15,017 nt of DNA from VMGX01 sp038065915 (GTDB taxonomy: Bacteria; Patescibacteriota; Minisyncoccia; Phycocordibacterales; 21-14-all-36-13). The notes beneath the pieces were generated by a model. The model was given only the letters and a program-made list of their open reading frames with translations. It ran no database searches and was not told the origin of the DNA. Positions 6,857 to 12,289 of this stretch are shown piece by piece. The position numbers were made by a program, and so were the translations under genes. The stretch lies in NCBI GenBank assembly GCA_038065915.1, contig JBBTPZ010000026.1:1-15017 (forward strand). Direction: 5' to 3'. Each line of letters begins with the position of its first letter. Within the stretch, counting starts at the first letter, position 1.

Positions 6857-6877
6857 AGTTTTTATAACAAAAAGTTG

Positions 6878-6886
6878 TGATATCAT
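6878..6886 (+). promoter_or_regulatory. Extended -10 of coiled-coil gene, predicted leaderless
   Basis: TGATATCAT (TG-n-TATCAT) ends six bases before the ATG at 6893. The surrounding TTGTGATAT sequence recurs at the tRNA-Trp promoter (7323-7331). No good -35 box was seen. Confidence 0.5.
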
Positions 6887-6892
6887 AAAATC

Positions 6893-7243
6893 ATGACAAA
6901 AAAGACAACTAAAAAAGAAGACAACCTAAATCATCATTCTCGAGATGAGTATACTGTTGTGCTTGAAGATTTAAGATCTCAATTTAAGGTGTTTGGGGAA
7001 GTGTTGGGTGATGTTAAAGAAATTGTAAGCGAACACACAATCAAATTTGAAAATGTAGAAAATCGACTTGAAAATGTAGAAAATGATATGGGGACTGTAA
7101 AAGATAAACTTGAAAATTTAGAAAATGATATGGGGATTGTTAAAAAAGAATTATCAATAATCAGACATGATCAAATTACTCGTGATGAATTTAAACTATT
7201 AGAAACTCATGTTGATCGTTTAGAGCAAATAATAAAAAAATAA
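6893..7243 (+). CDS. Small coiled-coil protein with 14-residue repeats
   Basis: The 116-aa charged protein has no TM segment or signal peptide. A basic start (MTKKTTKKED) leads into a conserved-looking segment DLRSQFKVFGEVL (about 26-38). Residues 40-115 follow in continuous heptads, forming a long helix likely to dimerise or trimerise. Two near-identical 14-residue units (LENVENDMGTVKDK and LENLENDMGIVKKE) form the centre and are encoded by a 42-nt tandem repeat. Similar short proteins of varying coil length are common in CPR and other genomes and are carried as hypothetical proteins. I cannot give a function. It is cytoplasmic by inference, with its own promoter and terminator. Confidence 0.85.
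   Translation: MTKKTTKKEDNLNHHSRDEYTVVLEDLRSQFKVFGEVLGDVKEIVSEHTIKFENVENRLENVENDMGTVKDKLENLENDMGIVKKELSIIRHDQITRDEFKLLETHVDRLEQIIKK
7067..7150 (+). repeat. 42-nt tandem repeat, two copies, in coiled-coil gene
   Basis: 7067-7108 and 7109-7150 match at most positions, each encoding LEN(V/L)ENDMG(T/I)VK plus two more residues. A partial upstream copy (GAAAATGTAGAAAAT) starts at 7049. Slippage here would change coil length by exactly two heptads. Confidence 0.8.
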
Positions 7244-7273
7244 ATGAAAAAGCAATTAAAATTGCTTTTTCAT
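7244..7273 (+). terminator. Hairpin terminator after coiled-coil gene
   Basis: 13-bp perfect stem (ATGAAAAAGCAAT 7244-7256 with 7261-7273), loop TAAA, directly after the stop. The T-run is within the 3' arm, followed by AT-rich sequence. Confidence 0.7.
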
Positions 7274-7325
7274 CCATAATTAATTTTCAAAGACAGAGGC
7301 CTTTGTTTTTTGTTGTTTTTTTTTG

Positions 7326-7334
7326 TGATATTAT
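7326..7334 (+). promoter_or_regulatory. Extended -10 promoter of tRNA-Trp/methyltransferase unit
   Basis: TGATATTAT (TG-n-TATTAT) ends eight bases before the mature tRNA 5' end. TTGTTT lies upstream, but its spacing (20) is poor. It is the only promoter-like signal for both the tRNA and the gene after it. Confidence 0.55.
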
Positions 7335-7342
7335 CTAAATAT

Positions 7343-7413
7343 GGGTCTATAGTTCAACGGTAGAATTTCGGTCTCCAAAACCGACGATCGAGGTTCGAAT
7401 CCTCGTGGACCCG
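7343..7413 (+). tRNA. tRNA-Trp (anticodon CCA)
   Basis: Acceptor GGGTCTA pairs with TGGACCC, discriminator G73 as usual for bacterial Trp. The anticodon stem TCGGT/ACCGA encloses CTCCAAA, giving anticodon CCA. The T-arm CGAGG-TTCGAAT-CCTCG is perfect. Length is 71 nt, with a short D-loop and a 4-nt variable loop; CCA is not encoded. A36-A37-A38 makes it a predicted MiaA substrate. The anticodon is standard CCA, not the TGA-reading TCA form. Confidence 0.98.
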
Positions 7414-7428
7414 CAATATTTTTAAAAT

Positions 7429-8187
7429 ATGAAAACAGATTTAAAAAAGTTAGTAATTGAAGAATTTTCAGGAGAAAATGCTCAAAAACTTTATATACAA
7501 AAAGCAGAAAATGGTTTTTGGGATTCTGAAGATTTTTTTATTAATAAATATTTTATTGAAAAAGGAAAAATTTTAGATTTAGGTTGTGGCACAGGTAGAA
7601 CCACTATTCCATTAAATAAAATAGGATATCAAGTTGTTGGGGTGGATTTAGTGCCCGCAATGATTGAAAGTGCAATACAGATAGCCCAAAATAAATCACT
7701 CGATATCAATTATAGAATTGGTGACGCCACTTCACTTGATTTTGAAAATGATTTTTTTGATTATGTATTATTCTCAAATCAAGGATGGACACAAATTCCT
7801 AGTTCTAAAGAAAGAGAGAAAGCACTAAGTGAGGTTTTTAGAATATTAAAAAAAGATGGAATTTTTATTTTTACCGCTCACCCACGTATTTGGTTATCAA
7901 AAAATATCTTTTTCTGGATTTGGCAATGGATTCGTTTCTACGTATTTAAACCATTGGATTTTAATATACCCGAAATAGATTTTGGGGACAGATTTTTTGA
8001 CAGAGAAACACACAATCAAGGAAAAACTTATAAGACAAAACAGTACATACATATTGCAAAAACAAGCGAAGTTGAAAAACAAATAAAACAAGCAGGTTTC
8101 AAATTATTAGAAGCAAATGGTAATTTACAAATATCAAAAGAAGATATTAGAAAATATCCGCCCGTATTTTATATTTGTCAGAAATGA
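7429..8187 (+). CDS. Class I SAM-dependent methyltransferase, substrate unknown
   Basis: The 252-aa protein has a Rossmann-type methyltransferase core: motif I LDLGCGTGR (49-57), the motif II acidic residue D73 in VVGVDL, GDATSLDF (98-105), FFDYVLFSNQGW (109-120), and the post-core RILKKDGIFIFTAHP (138-152). An unusual aromatic-rich stretch (IFFWIWQWIRFYVF, 160-173) follows; it could be an amphipathic or membrane-touching helix, or a hydrophobic substrate lid. The C-terminus ends FYICQK, typical of small-molecule methyltransferases of the Methyltransf_11/25 type. The ATG lies 15 nt after tRNA-Trp with no SD, and a stop codon two codons upstream fixes the start. Co-transcription with the tRNA is likely. 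That does not prove a tRNA substrate, because the sequence does not resemble known tRNA methyltransferases. Confidence 0.88.
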   Translation: MKTDLKKLVIEEFSGENAQKLYIQKAENGFWDSEDFFINKYFIEKGKILDLGCGTGRTTIPLNKIGYQVVGVDLVPAMIESAIQIAQNKSLDINYRIGDATSLDFENDFFDYVLFSNQGWTQIPSSKEREKALSEVFRILKKDGIFIFTAHPRIWLSKNIFFWIWQWIRFYVFKPLDFNIPEIDFGDRFFDRETHNQGKTYKTKQYIHIAKTSEVEKQIKQAGFKLLEANGNLQISKEDIRKYPPVFYICQK

Positions 8188-8212
8188 CATTTCGAACATT
8201 CTTTCAATTAAT

Positions 8213-8254
8213 TTTTTATACTAAAATGTCCTATAGGACATTTTAGTATAAAAA
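8213..8254. terminator. 42-nt perfect palindrome, bidirectional terminator
   Basis: Perfect dyad with 21-bp arms centred on CTATAG (8231-8236). The outer ends are TTTTT and AAAAA, so each strand finds a T-run after the stem. It sits between the convergent methyltransferase (stop 8187) and miaA (stop 8269) and suits both. Confidence 0.85.
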
Positions 8255-8268
8255 TGTTTTTTGAGAAT

Positions 8269-9234
8269 TTATAATTTTATAAATTTTTTTATCTCCTTTT
8301 CAATTTTTTTATAATCCTTCAGTTCAAACCATTTTATATTTTTATTTCTTTTAAACCAAGTTTTTTGGCGTTTAGAAAATTGCCAAATTTTTGTTTCTAG
8401 TTGTTCTATCATTTCGTTTTTTGATAAGAAACTACGAAGATAGCGGGAAACGTATCTGTATTCAAGACCAAATTCATCTAATCTTTTCCACGACACACTG
8501 CTTTCGTGAAGTTTTTGAACTTCGCCAATCATTCCTCTTTTAATTCTTTTTATTAGGCGATCGTGAATTAATTTTCTTAATTTTTTATCATCTGTTTTTA
8601 TCCCAATCTCCAAAAACTCATATTTTCGTTTATCCCGTTTTTGTTTATCCCCAAATCCAACGGAATAAGGGGATAGTTTATTTTTATCTGCGTCTATCTG
8701 CGTTTTTTTATCTGCGTTTATCTGCGTTCGTGCTATCTCGATTGCACGAATTAATCGTCTCTTATTTTTTGAATCAATATTTTTTGCGCGAGTCGGGTTT
8801 AGTTTTTTTAATATTTTAAAAAGTTCTTCGGTGGGTTTTTTTTCTAATTCTTTTCTTAATTTTTTATCAGGTTTAATTTCTGGAAAATCAATATCATCTA
8901 CAACGGAATTAATATAAAAACCTGTTCCTCCACAAATTATAGGTATTTTCTTTTTTTTCAAAATCTCAGCAATTTTCTTTTCTGCTAATTTTTTAAATTC
9001 CATAACAGTGAATTGTTTTTTGGGGTTTTTTATATCTAACAAATAATGAGGAATACCAAACATTTCCTTTTTAATGATTTTCCCAGTTCCAATATCCATT
9101 CCTTTATAAACCTGTCTTGAATCAGCAGAAATAATCTCACCATCTATTTTTTTAGCGAGTTTTACAGCCAAACCACTCTTTCCAGAAGCCGTTGGTCCAA
9201 GAATAACAATAATTTTTTGTTTTTTTTCAGACAC
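8269..9234 (-). CDS. miaA: tRNA dimethylallyltransferase MiaA
   Basis: Transfers the dimethylallyl group from DMAPP to N6 of A37 in tRNAs that read UNN codons. The 321 aa is close to the usual length. Motifs: P-loop GPTASGKS (13-20), ADSRQVYKGMDIGTGK (37-52) with the catalytic Asp, GGTGFYINSVVD (102-113), RRLIRAIE (159-166), and the C-terminal RQKTWFKRNKNIKWF (289-303). The start is GTG, not ATG (codon 9234-9232). No better start exists before the tRNA-Leu gene, which ends only 10 nt upstream on the same strand. No SD is present. Residues 170-183 (TQINADKKTQIDAD) are encoded by a repeat array, also found upstream of topA, that is inserted in frame in the variable insertion-domain region. The gene ends at the 42-nt palindrome. 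Confidence 0.97.
   Translation of the reverse strand: MSEKKQKIIVILGPTASGKSGLAVKLAKKIDGEIISADSRQVYKGMDIGTGKIIKKEMFGIPHYLLDIKNPKKQFTVMEFKKLAEKKIAEILKKKKIPIICGGTGFYINSVVDDIDFPEIKPDKKLRKELEKKPTEELFKILKKLNPTRAKNIDSKNKRRLIRAIEIARTQINADKKTQIDADKNKLSPYSVGFGDKQKRDKRKYEFLEIGIKTDDKKLRKLIHDRLIKRIKRGMIGEVQKLHESSVSWKRLDEFGLEYRYVSRYLRSFLSKNEMIEQLETKIWQFSKRQKTWFKRNKNIKWFELKDYKKIEKEIKKFIKL
8686..8726. repeat. ATCTGCG x4 array (10-14-10 spacing) inside miaA
   Basis: ATCTGCG starts at 8686, 8696, 8710 and 8720, all exact. The spacing equals that of the array at 14493-14533. On the miaA strand it reads CGCAGAT and encodes TQINAD and TQIDAD in frame. Confidence 0.92.
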
Positions 9235-9244
9235 GATTATTTTG

Positions 9245-9326
9245 TGGGCGAGGAGGGAGTCGAACCCTCATCCCTTACGAGATACGATTTTGAGTCGTAC
9301 GCGTATACCAATTCCGCCACTCGCCC
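9245..9326 (-). tRNA. tRNA-Leu (anticodon CAA)
   Basis: On the minus strand the acceptor GGGCGAG pairs perfectly with CTCGCCC, discriminator A73 (expected for Leu). The anticodon stem TACGA/TCGTA holds CTCAAAA, giving anticodon CAA for UUG codons. It has a class II variable arm and the T-loop TTCGACT. Length is 82 nt; CCA is not encoded. A36-A37-A38 is present. miaA starts 10 nt after the tRNA 3' end. Confidence 0.97.
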
Positions 9327-9334
9327 GTATTAAA

Positions 9335-9362
9335 TTAATATATACAATTGTGCGTCTATCAA
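9335..9362 (-). promoter_or_regulatory. Promoter of tRNA-Leu/miaA unit
   Basis: On the minus strand, TTGATA (9362-9357), 16-bp spacer, TATTAA (9340-9335). The -10 box ends 8 nt before the tRNA 5' end. No separate promoter fits in the 10 nt between tRNA and miaA. Confidence 0.6.
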
Positions 9363-9540
9363 TTTTTAGCCCGTAACCAATTCGTTGTGATACTGGAGCC
9401 ACTACCGCGGCGCATAAATAGATTACTCAATTTTTTCACAAAAATCAAACAATATTCACACTATTTATTTTCTAAAAATAAAATGTTAAAATATTAGTAT
9501 AAAAATTTGTTGTTTTTTTGTTTTTTATTTTTTAAATATT
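9363..9540. other. Gap before parB with a GC-rich island
   Basis: 9368-9413 is about half G+C within an AT-rich gap and contains no ORF or RNA that I recognise. 9421-9540 is very AT-rich. A TG-n-TAAAAT extended -10 (9484-9492) and a TATAAA (9499-9504) could serve parB, but neither has a good -35 box. No SD precedes the parB ATG. Confidence 0.4.
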
Positions 9541-10563
9541 ATGTCCAACTTTCAAGACGATTCAATATTTTGGATAGAGGTAAATAAAATAAGACCTAAT
9601 CCATATCAACCAAGAACAGAGTTTGACCAAAATCGACTCAATGATTTAGCTGATTCCATAAAACAATATGGGATTCTTCAACCGCTTGTTGTTACTCGTT
9701 TGGAAATTACAAGAGACGATGGTGGGCTGATGACTCAATATGAATTAATTGCAGGCGAAAGAAGATATAGAGCGGCAAAAATTGCCGGGCTTTCTCAAGT
9801 TCCTGCGATTATAAGAAGTGGGGAAGAAGACGGAAGAATGAAACTTGAAATGGCGATAATAGAAAATCTTCAAAGAGAAGATTTGAACCCGATTGATAGA
9901 GCAAGAGCGTTTTTTCAACTGGCGTCAGAATTTAATTTTAAACATCACGAGATTGCAAGAAAATTAGGAAAAAGTAGAGAATATGTATCAAATACAATTC
10001 GCTTACTTTCTTTGCCAGACAAAATGCAAGAAGCGATTGTTTGTGGAAAAGTTTCGGAGGGTCACGCAAGGCCGATGATGATGTTAAAGGACAGACCGGA
10101 AGAACAGGAGACATTATTTAAAGAGGTCTTATATAAAAAAATTACTGTTAGAGAAGCTGAAAGTATTGCCAGAAAAATAGCGCAAGATAAAATTCGTAGA
10201 AAAGATTATGAATATGACCCCGAAATTGTTGAAATTGAAAATAAACTTTCACAATCTCTCGGAACTCGCGTTCAAATAGAAAAAAAAGATGTCGGTGGAA
10301 AAATAGTGATAGATTATTTTTCTCCAAGTGATTTAAGAACAATTTTGGACTTGATAAATTCAACCGGCACAGTAAAAGGTGTTGAAGACATGCTTGATAA
10401 ATATATATCTGAAAACGAAGGAGTGACGAATGTGTTAGTAGACGATATTAATTTAAAAGAAGAAATAAAAGACATTAATGATAATTTTTATTTTGATAAA
10501 AACAAAGACGACAATTCAGAAAATGAAGAAGAAATATATTCAATAAAAAATTTTTCTATTTGA
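9541..10563 (+). CDS. parB: Chromosome-partitioning protein ParB
   Basis: A DNA-binding CTPase clamp that loads at parS sites and works with ParA and SMC in chromosome segregation. The 340 aa has the N-terminal ParB/Srx domain with NPYQPR (20-25), the CTP-contacting GERRYRA (72-78) and ENLQREDLNPIDRA (108-121), the HTH domain (about 134-158, EIARKLGKSREYVSNTIRLL), and a C-terminal dimerisation region to about 290. An insertion TRDDGGLMTQ (57-66) widens the N-domain. Residues 290-340 form an extra acidic, Asn/Asp/Glu-rich tail not typical of ParB. No parA lies in the window, and no consensus parS (TGTTTCACGTGAAACA) was seen. It converges on the relA-like gene with only 15 nt between stops and no hairpin. 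Confidence 0.95.
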   Translation: MSNFQDDSIFWIEVNKIRPNPYQPRTEFDQNRLNDLADSIKQYGILQPLVVTRLEITRDDGGLMTQYELIAGERRYRAAKIAGLSQVPAIIRSGEEDGRMKLEMAIIENLQREDLNPIDRARAFFQLASEFNFKHHEIARKLGKSREYVSNTIRLLSLPDKMQEAIVCGKVSEGHARPMMMLKDRPEEQETLFKEVLYKKITVREAESIARKIAQDKIRRKDYEYDPEIVEIENKLSQSLGTRVQIEKKDVGGKIVIDYFSPSDLRTILDLINSTGTVKGVEDMLDKYISENEGVTNVLVDDINLKEEIKDINDNFYFDKNKDDNSENEEEIYSIKNFSI

Positions 10564-10578
10564 CCCAAGGTATTTTTA

Positions 10579-12096
10579 TTAATGTTTTAAATTTGGATTT
10601 TTTAACAAAAATTGTCTTATAAATCTTTTAGCCATTGATGTCTTAACAATACTAAGCCATTTTTGTGTTGGGTGACTATTTTTATTTATTGTTATTTCAA
10701 TTATATCTCCATTTTTTAAGCTAGCATCTAATGATGTAAATTTATTATTTATTTTTGCTCCAGAAGCGTGGTCTCCAACATCTGAATGTATATGATAAGC
10801 AAAATCCAAAGGTGTTGAATCCATAGGCAAGTCAATAACGTCTCCATTTGGAGTAAATACGAAAATTCTGTTTTCAAAAAAATCATTTTTTAAGGTCTCC
10901 ATAAATTCTTCTGAAGCAGGAATTTCTGTTTGTATTTCTGCCAAATCTTTTATCCACTTAGGTGATTCTTTTTTTGTTTCTTTTTCTGAAATATTTAAAC
11001 CCTCTTTTTTTGCTAGTAGTGAAATTTTACTAAACCACATCAAATTTTTCATTACATTTTTTTCACTCCCTTTTTCTTTGTAGGATACATGTGCCACTAT
11101 TCCGAATTCAGCTTCTCTGTGCATTTCCATCGTTCTAACTTGAATTTCCACCACATCTCCTTTTCCTGTAAATATATTTGTATGTATGCTTTTGTATCCG
11201 TTTGGTTTTGGCGTGGCGATATAATCTTTTATTCTTCCTGGCAATGGTTTCCATATATTGTGAACAATGCCAAGAACTTTATAACAATCACCTATAGTAG
11301 GGACAACAACTCTCAAAGCAAAAACATCAAAAACATTATCTATATCCATTTCTTTTTCCTGTAATTTTTTGTATAAACTGTATAAATGTTTTTTTCTATA
11401 TCCAATATCTTCAATATGGATTTTCTCTTTTTCCAATCTCTTTTTTAAAGTGTCATGTATTTCTTTTAATGATTTTATATTTTTTCCATGTTTATCTCCC
11501 AGCATTTTTTTAACATTGTTGTATTCGTTTTGGAACAGGTATTTAAAAGACAAATCTTCCATCTCACATCTAAATTTTCCCATACCCAACCTGTGAGCAA
11601 TTGGCGCGTATATTTCTAAAGTTTCGGTTGCAATCCTTTTTCTTTTTTCCTCACTTTCTATATATTCCAGGGTTCTCATATTATGCAGACGGTCGGCCAG
11701 TTTTATTATCAATACTCTTATATCTTCGGAGGTTGCTATAAATAACTTTCTCAAACTCTCAATATATCTTTTGGCTCCTCCGAATCTGATTTTTCCTAAT
11801 TTTGTTACACCCTCAATTAAAAAATTTATTTCTTCACCAAATTCTTTTTTTATCGTATCTTGGTCAGCCAAACCATCCTCCGTCACATCGTGTAACAGTC
11901 CAGCCACTATGGTCTTTGGGTCCATACCCAATTCTTTTAAGATAACAGCCGTTTTATATAAATGTATAAAATAAGGTTCCCCAGAAAATCTCTTCTGTTC
12001 TTTATGGCATTTTTCAGCAAAGTCAAATGCCTTTTTTATGACTTTGCTTTCTGTGTCTGAAAAACCATCCGTTAGTTTTTTTATATCCGTGTTCAT
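10579..12096 (-). CDS. relA: RelA/SpoT-type (p)ppGpp synthetase/hydrolase lacking C-terminal domains
   Basis: Makes and degrades the stringent-response alarmone. The 505 aa holds an HD hydrolase domain (about 20-190) with intact metal and substrate residues: H45, H69-D70, E73-D74 (HDVTED) and D135-R136 (ADRLHNMR). Next is the synthetase domain (about 230-340) with RIKD (288-291), the G-loop PNGYKSIH (298-305), EIQVRT (317-322) and MHREAEFGIVAH. Last is a TGS domain (about 408-470). The RxKD form of the synthetase motif goes with bifunctional enzymes. The protein ends about 35 residues after TGS, so the helical, zinc-finger/CC and ACT regions of the usual 700-750-aa enzymes are absent. Those regions normally bind the ribosome and regulate the enzyme. 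A perfect TATAAT lies 11 nt before the ATG. Confidence 0.95.
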   Translation of the reverse strand: MNTDIKKLTDGFSDTESKVIKKAFDFAEKCHKEQKRFSGEPYFIHLYKTAVILKELGMDPKTIVAGLLHDVTEDGLADQDTIKKEFGEEINFLIEGVTKLGKIRFGGAKRYIESLRKLFIATSEDIRVLIIKLADRLHNMRTLEYIESEEKRKRIATETLEIYAPIAHRLGMGKFRCEMEDLSFKYLFQNEYNNVKKMLGDKHGKNIKSLKEIHDTLKKRLEKEKIHIEDIGYRKKHLYSLYKKLQEKEMDIDNVFDVFALRVVVPTIGDCYKVLGIVHNIWKPLPGRIKDYIATPKPNGYKSIHTNIFTGKGDVVEIQVRTMEMHREAEFGIVAHVSYKEKGSEKNVMKNLMWFSKISLLAKKEGLNISEKETKKESPKWIKDLAEIQTEIPASEEFMETLKNDFFENRIFVFTPNGDVIDLPMDSTPLDFAYHIHSDVGDHASGAKINNKFTSLDASLKNGDIIEITINKNSHPTQKWLSIVKTSMAKRFIRQFLLKNPNLKH

Positions 12097-12107
12097 GTGG
12101 TTATTAG

Positions 12108-12113
12108 ATTATA
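12108..12113 (-). promoter_or_regulatory. -10 box of relA-like gene, near-leaderless
   Basis: TATAAT on the minus strand, 11 nt before the start codon. This predicts a leader of about 3-5 nt. No clear -35 box was seen. Confidence 0.5.
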
Positions 12114-12174
12114 ACCCATTTGTTAAAAAGTAGGAGATACTATAAATTTAAAATTTTTAGGAAAAGTTTTAAAC

Positions 12175-12285
12175 TAAGAGCTTTTTAAAAAACAAAAACA
12201 TTACCTGTCCCGTAGTGAACTTGTTCCACTACTGGGATGGATTGGAAAGCTCAATTATGGGCTGAAAAGCTCATTAAGAGCTTTT
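12175..12285. repeat. 11-bp direct repeat flanking an 89-bp segment with an imperfect palindrome
   Basis: TAAGAGCTTTT occurs at 12175-12185 and at 12275-12285, exactly 100 bp apart. The second copy overlaps the topA stop. Between them is TCCCGTAGTGAAC (12208-12220) facing GTTCCACTACTGGGA (12223-12237), a 13-bp stem with two single-base bulges. Also between them is a shorter AAGCTCA repeat (12247-12253 and 12267-12273). Confidence 0.5.
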
Positions 12286-12289
12286 CAGC
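12261..12289 (-). terminator. Hairpin at the 3' end of topA, possible terminator
   Basis: A perfect 12-bp stem (GCTGAAAAGCTC 12261-12272 with GAGCTTTTCAGC 12278-12289), loop 12273-12277, overlapping the last codons and stop of topA. No T-run follows directly. The bulged palindrome at 12208-12237, followed on the minus strand by T-rich sequence, may be the real terminator. Confidence 0.4.

Noticed and set aside
8686..8726. CRISPR array or tRNA-like repeat
   Set aside because: Units are 7 bp with 3-7 bp gaps and lie in a coding gene. No CRISPR-sized repeat-spacer array or cas gene exists in the window.
9231..9234. ATG start for miaA
   Set aside because: The minus-strand codon at 9234-9232 is GTG, and no in-frame ATG lies upstream before the tRNA. 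GTG is the start.
12208..12237. Possible parS site near parB
   Set aside because: It has a GTTCCAC stretch in a dyad but does not match the 16-bp parS consensus, has bulges, and lies at the topA 3' end.
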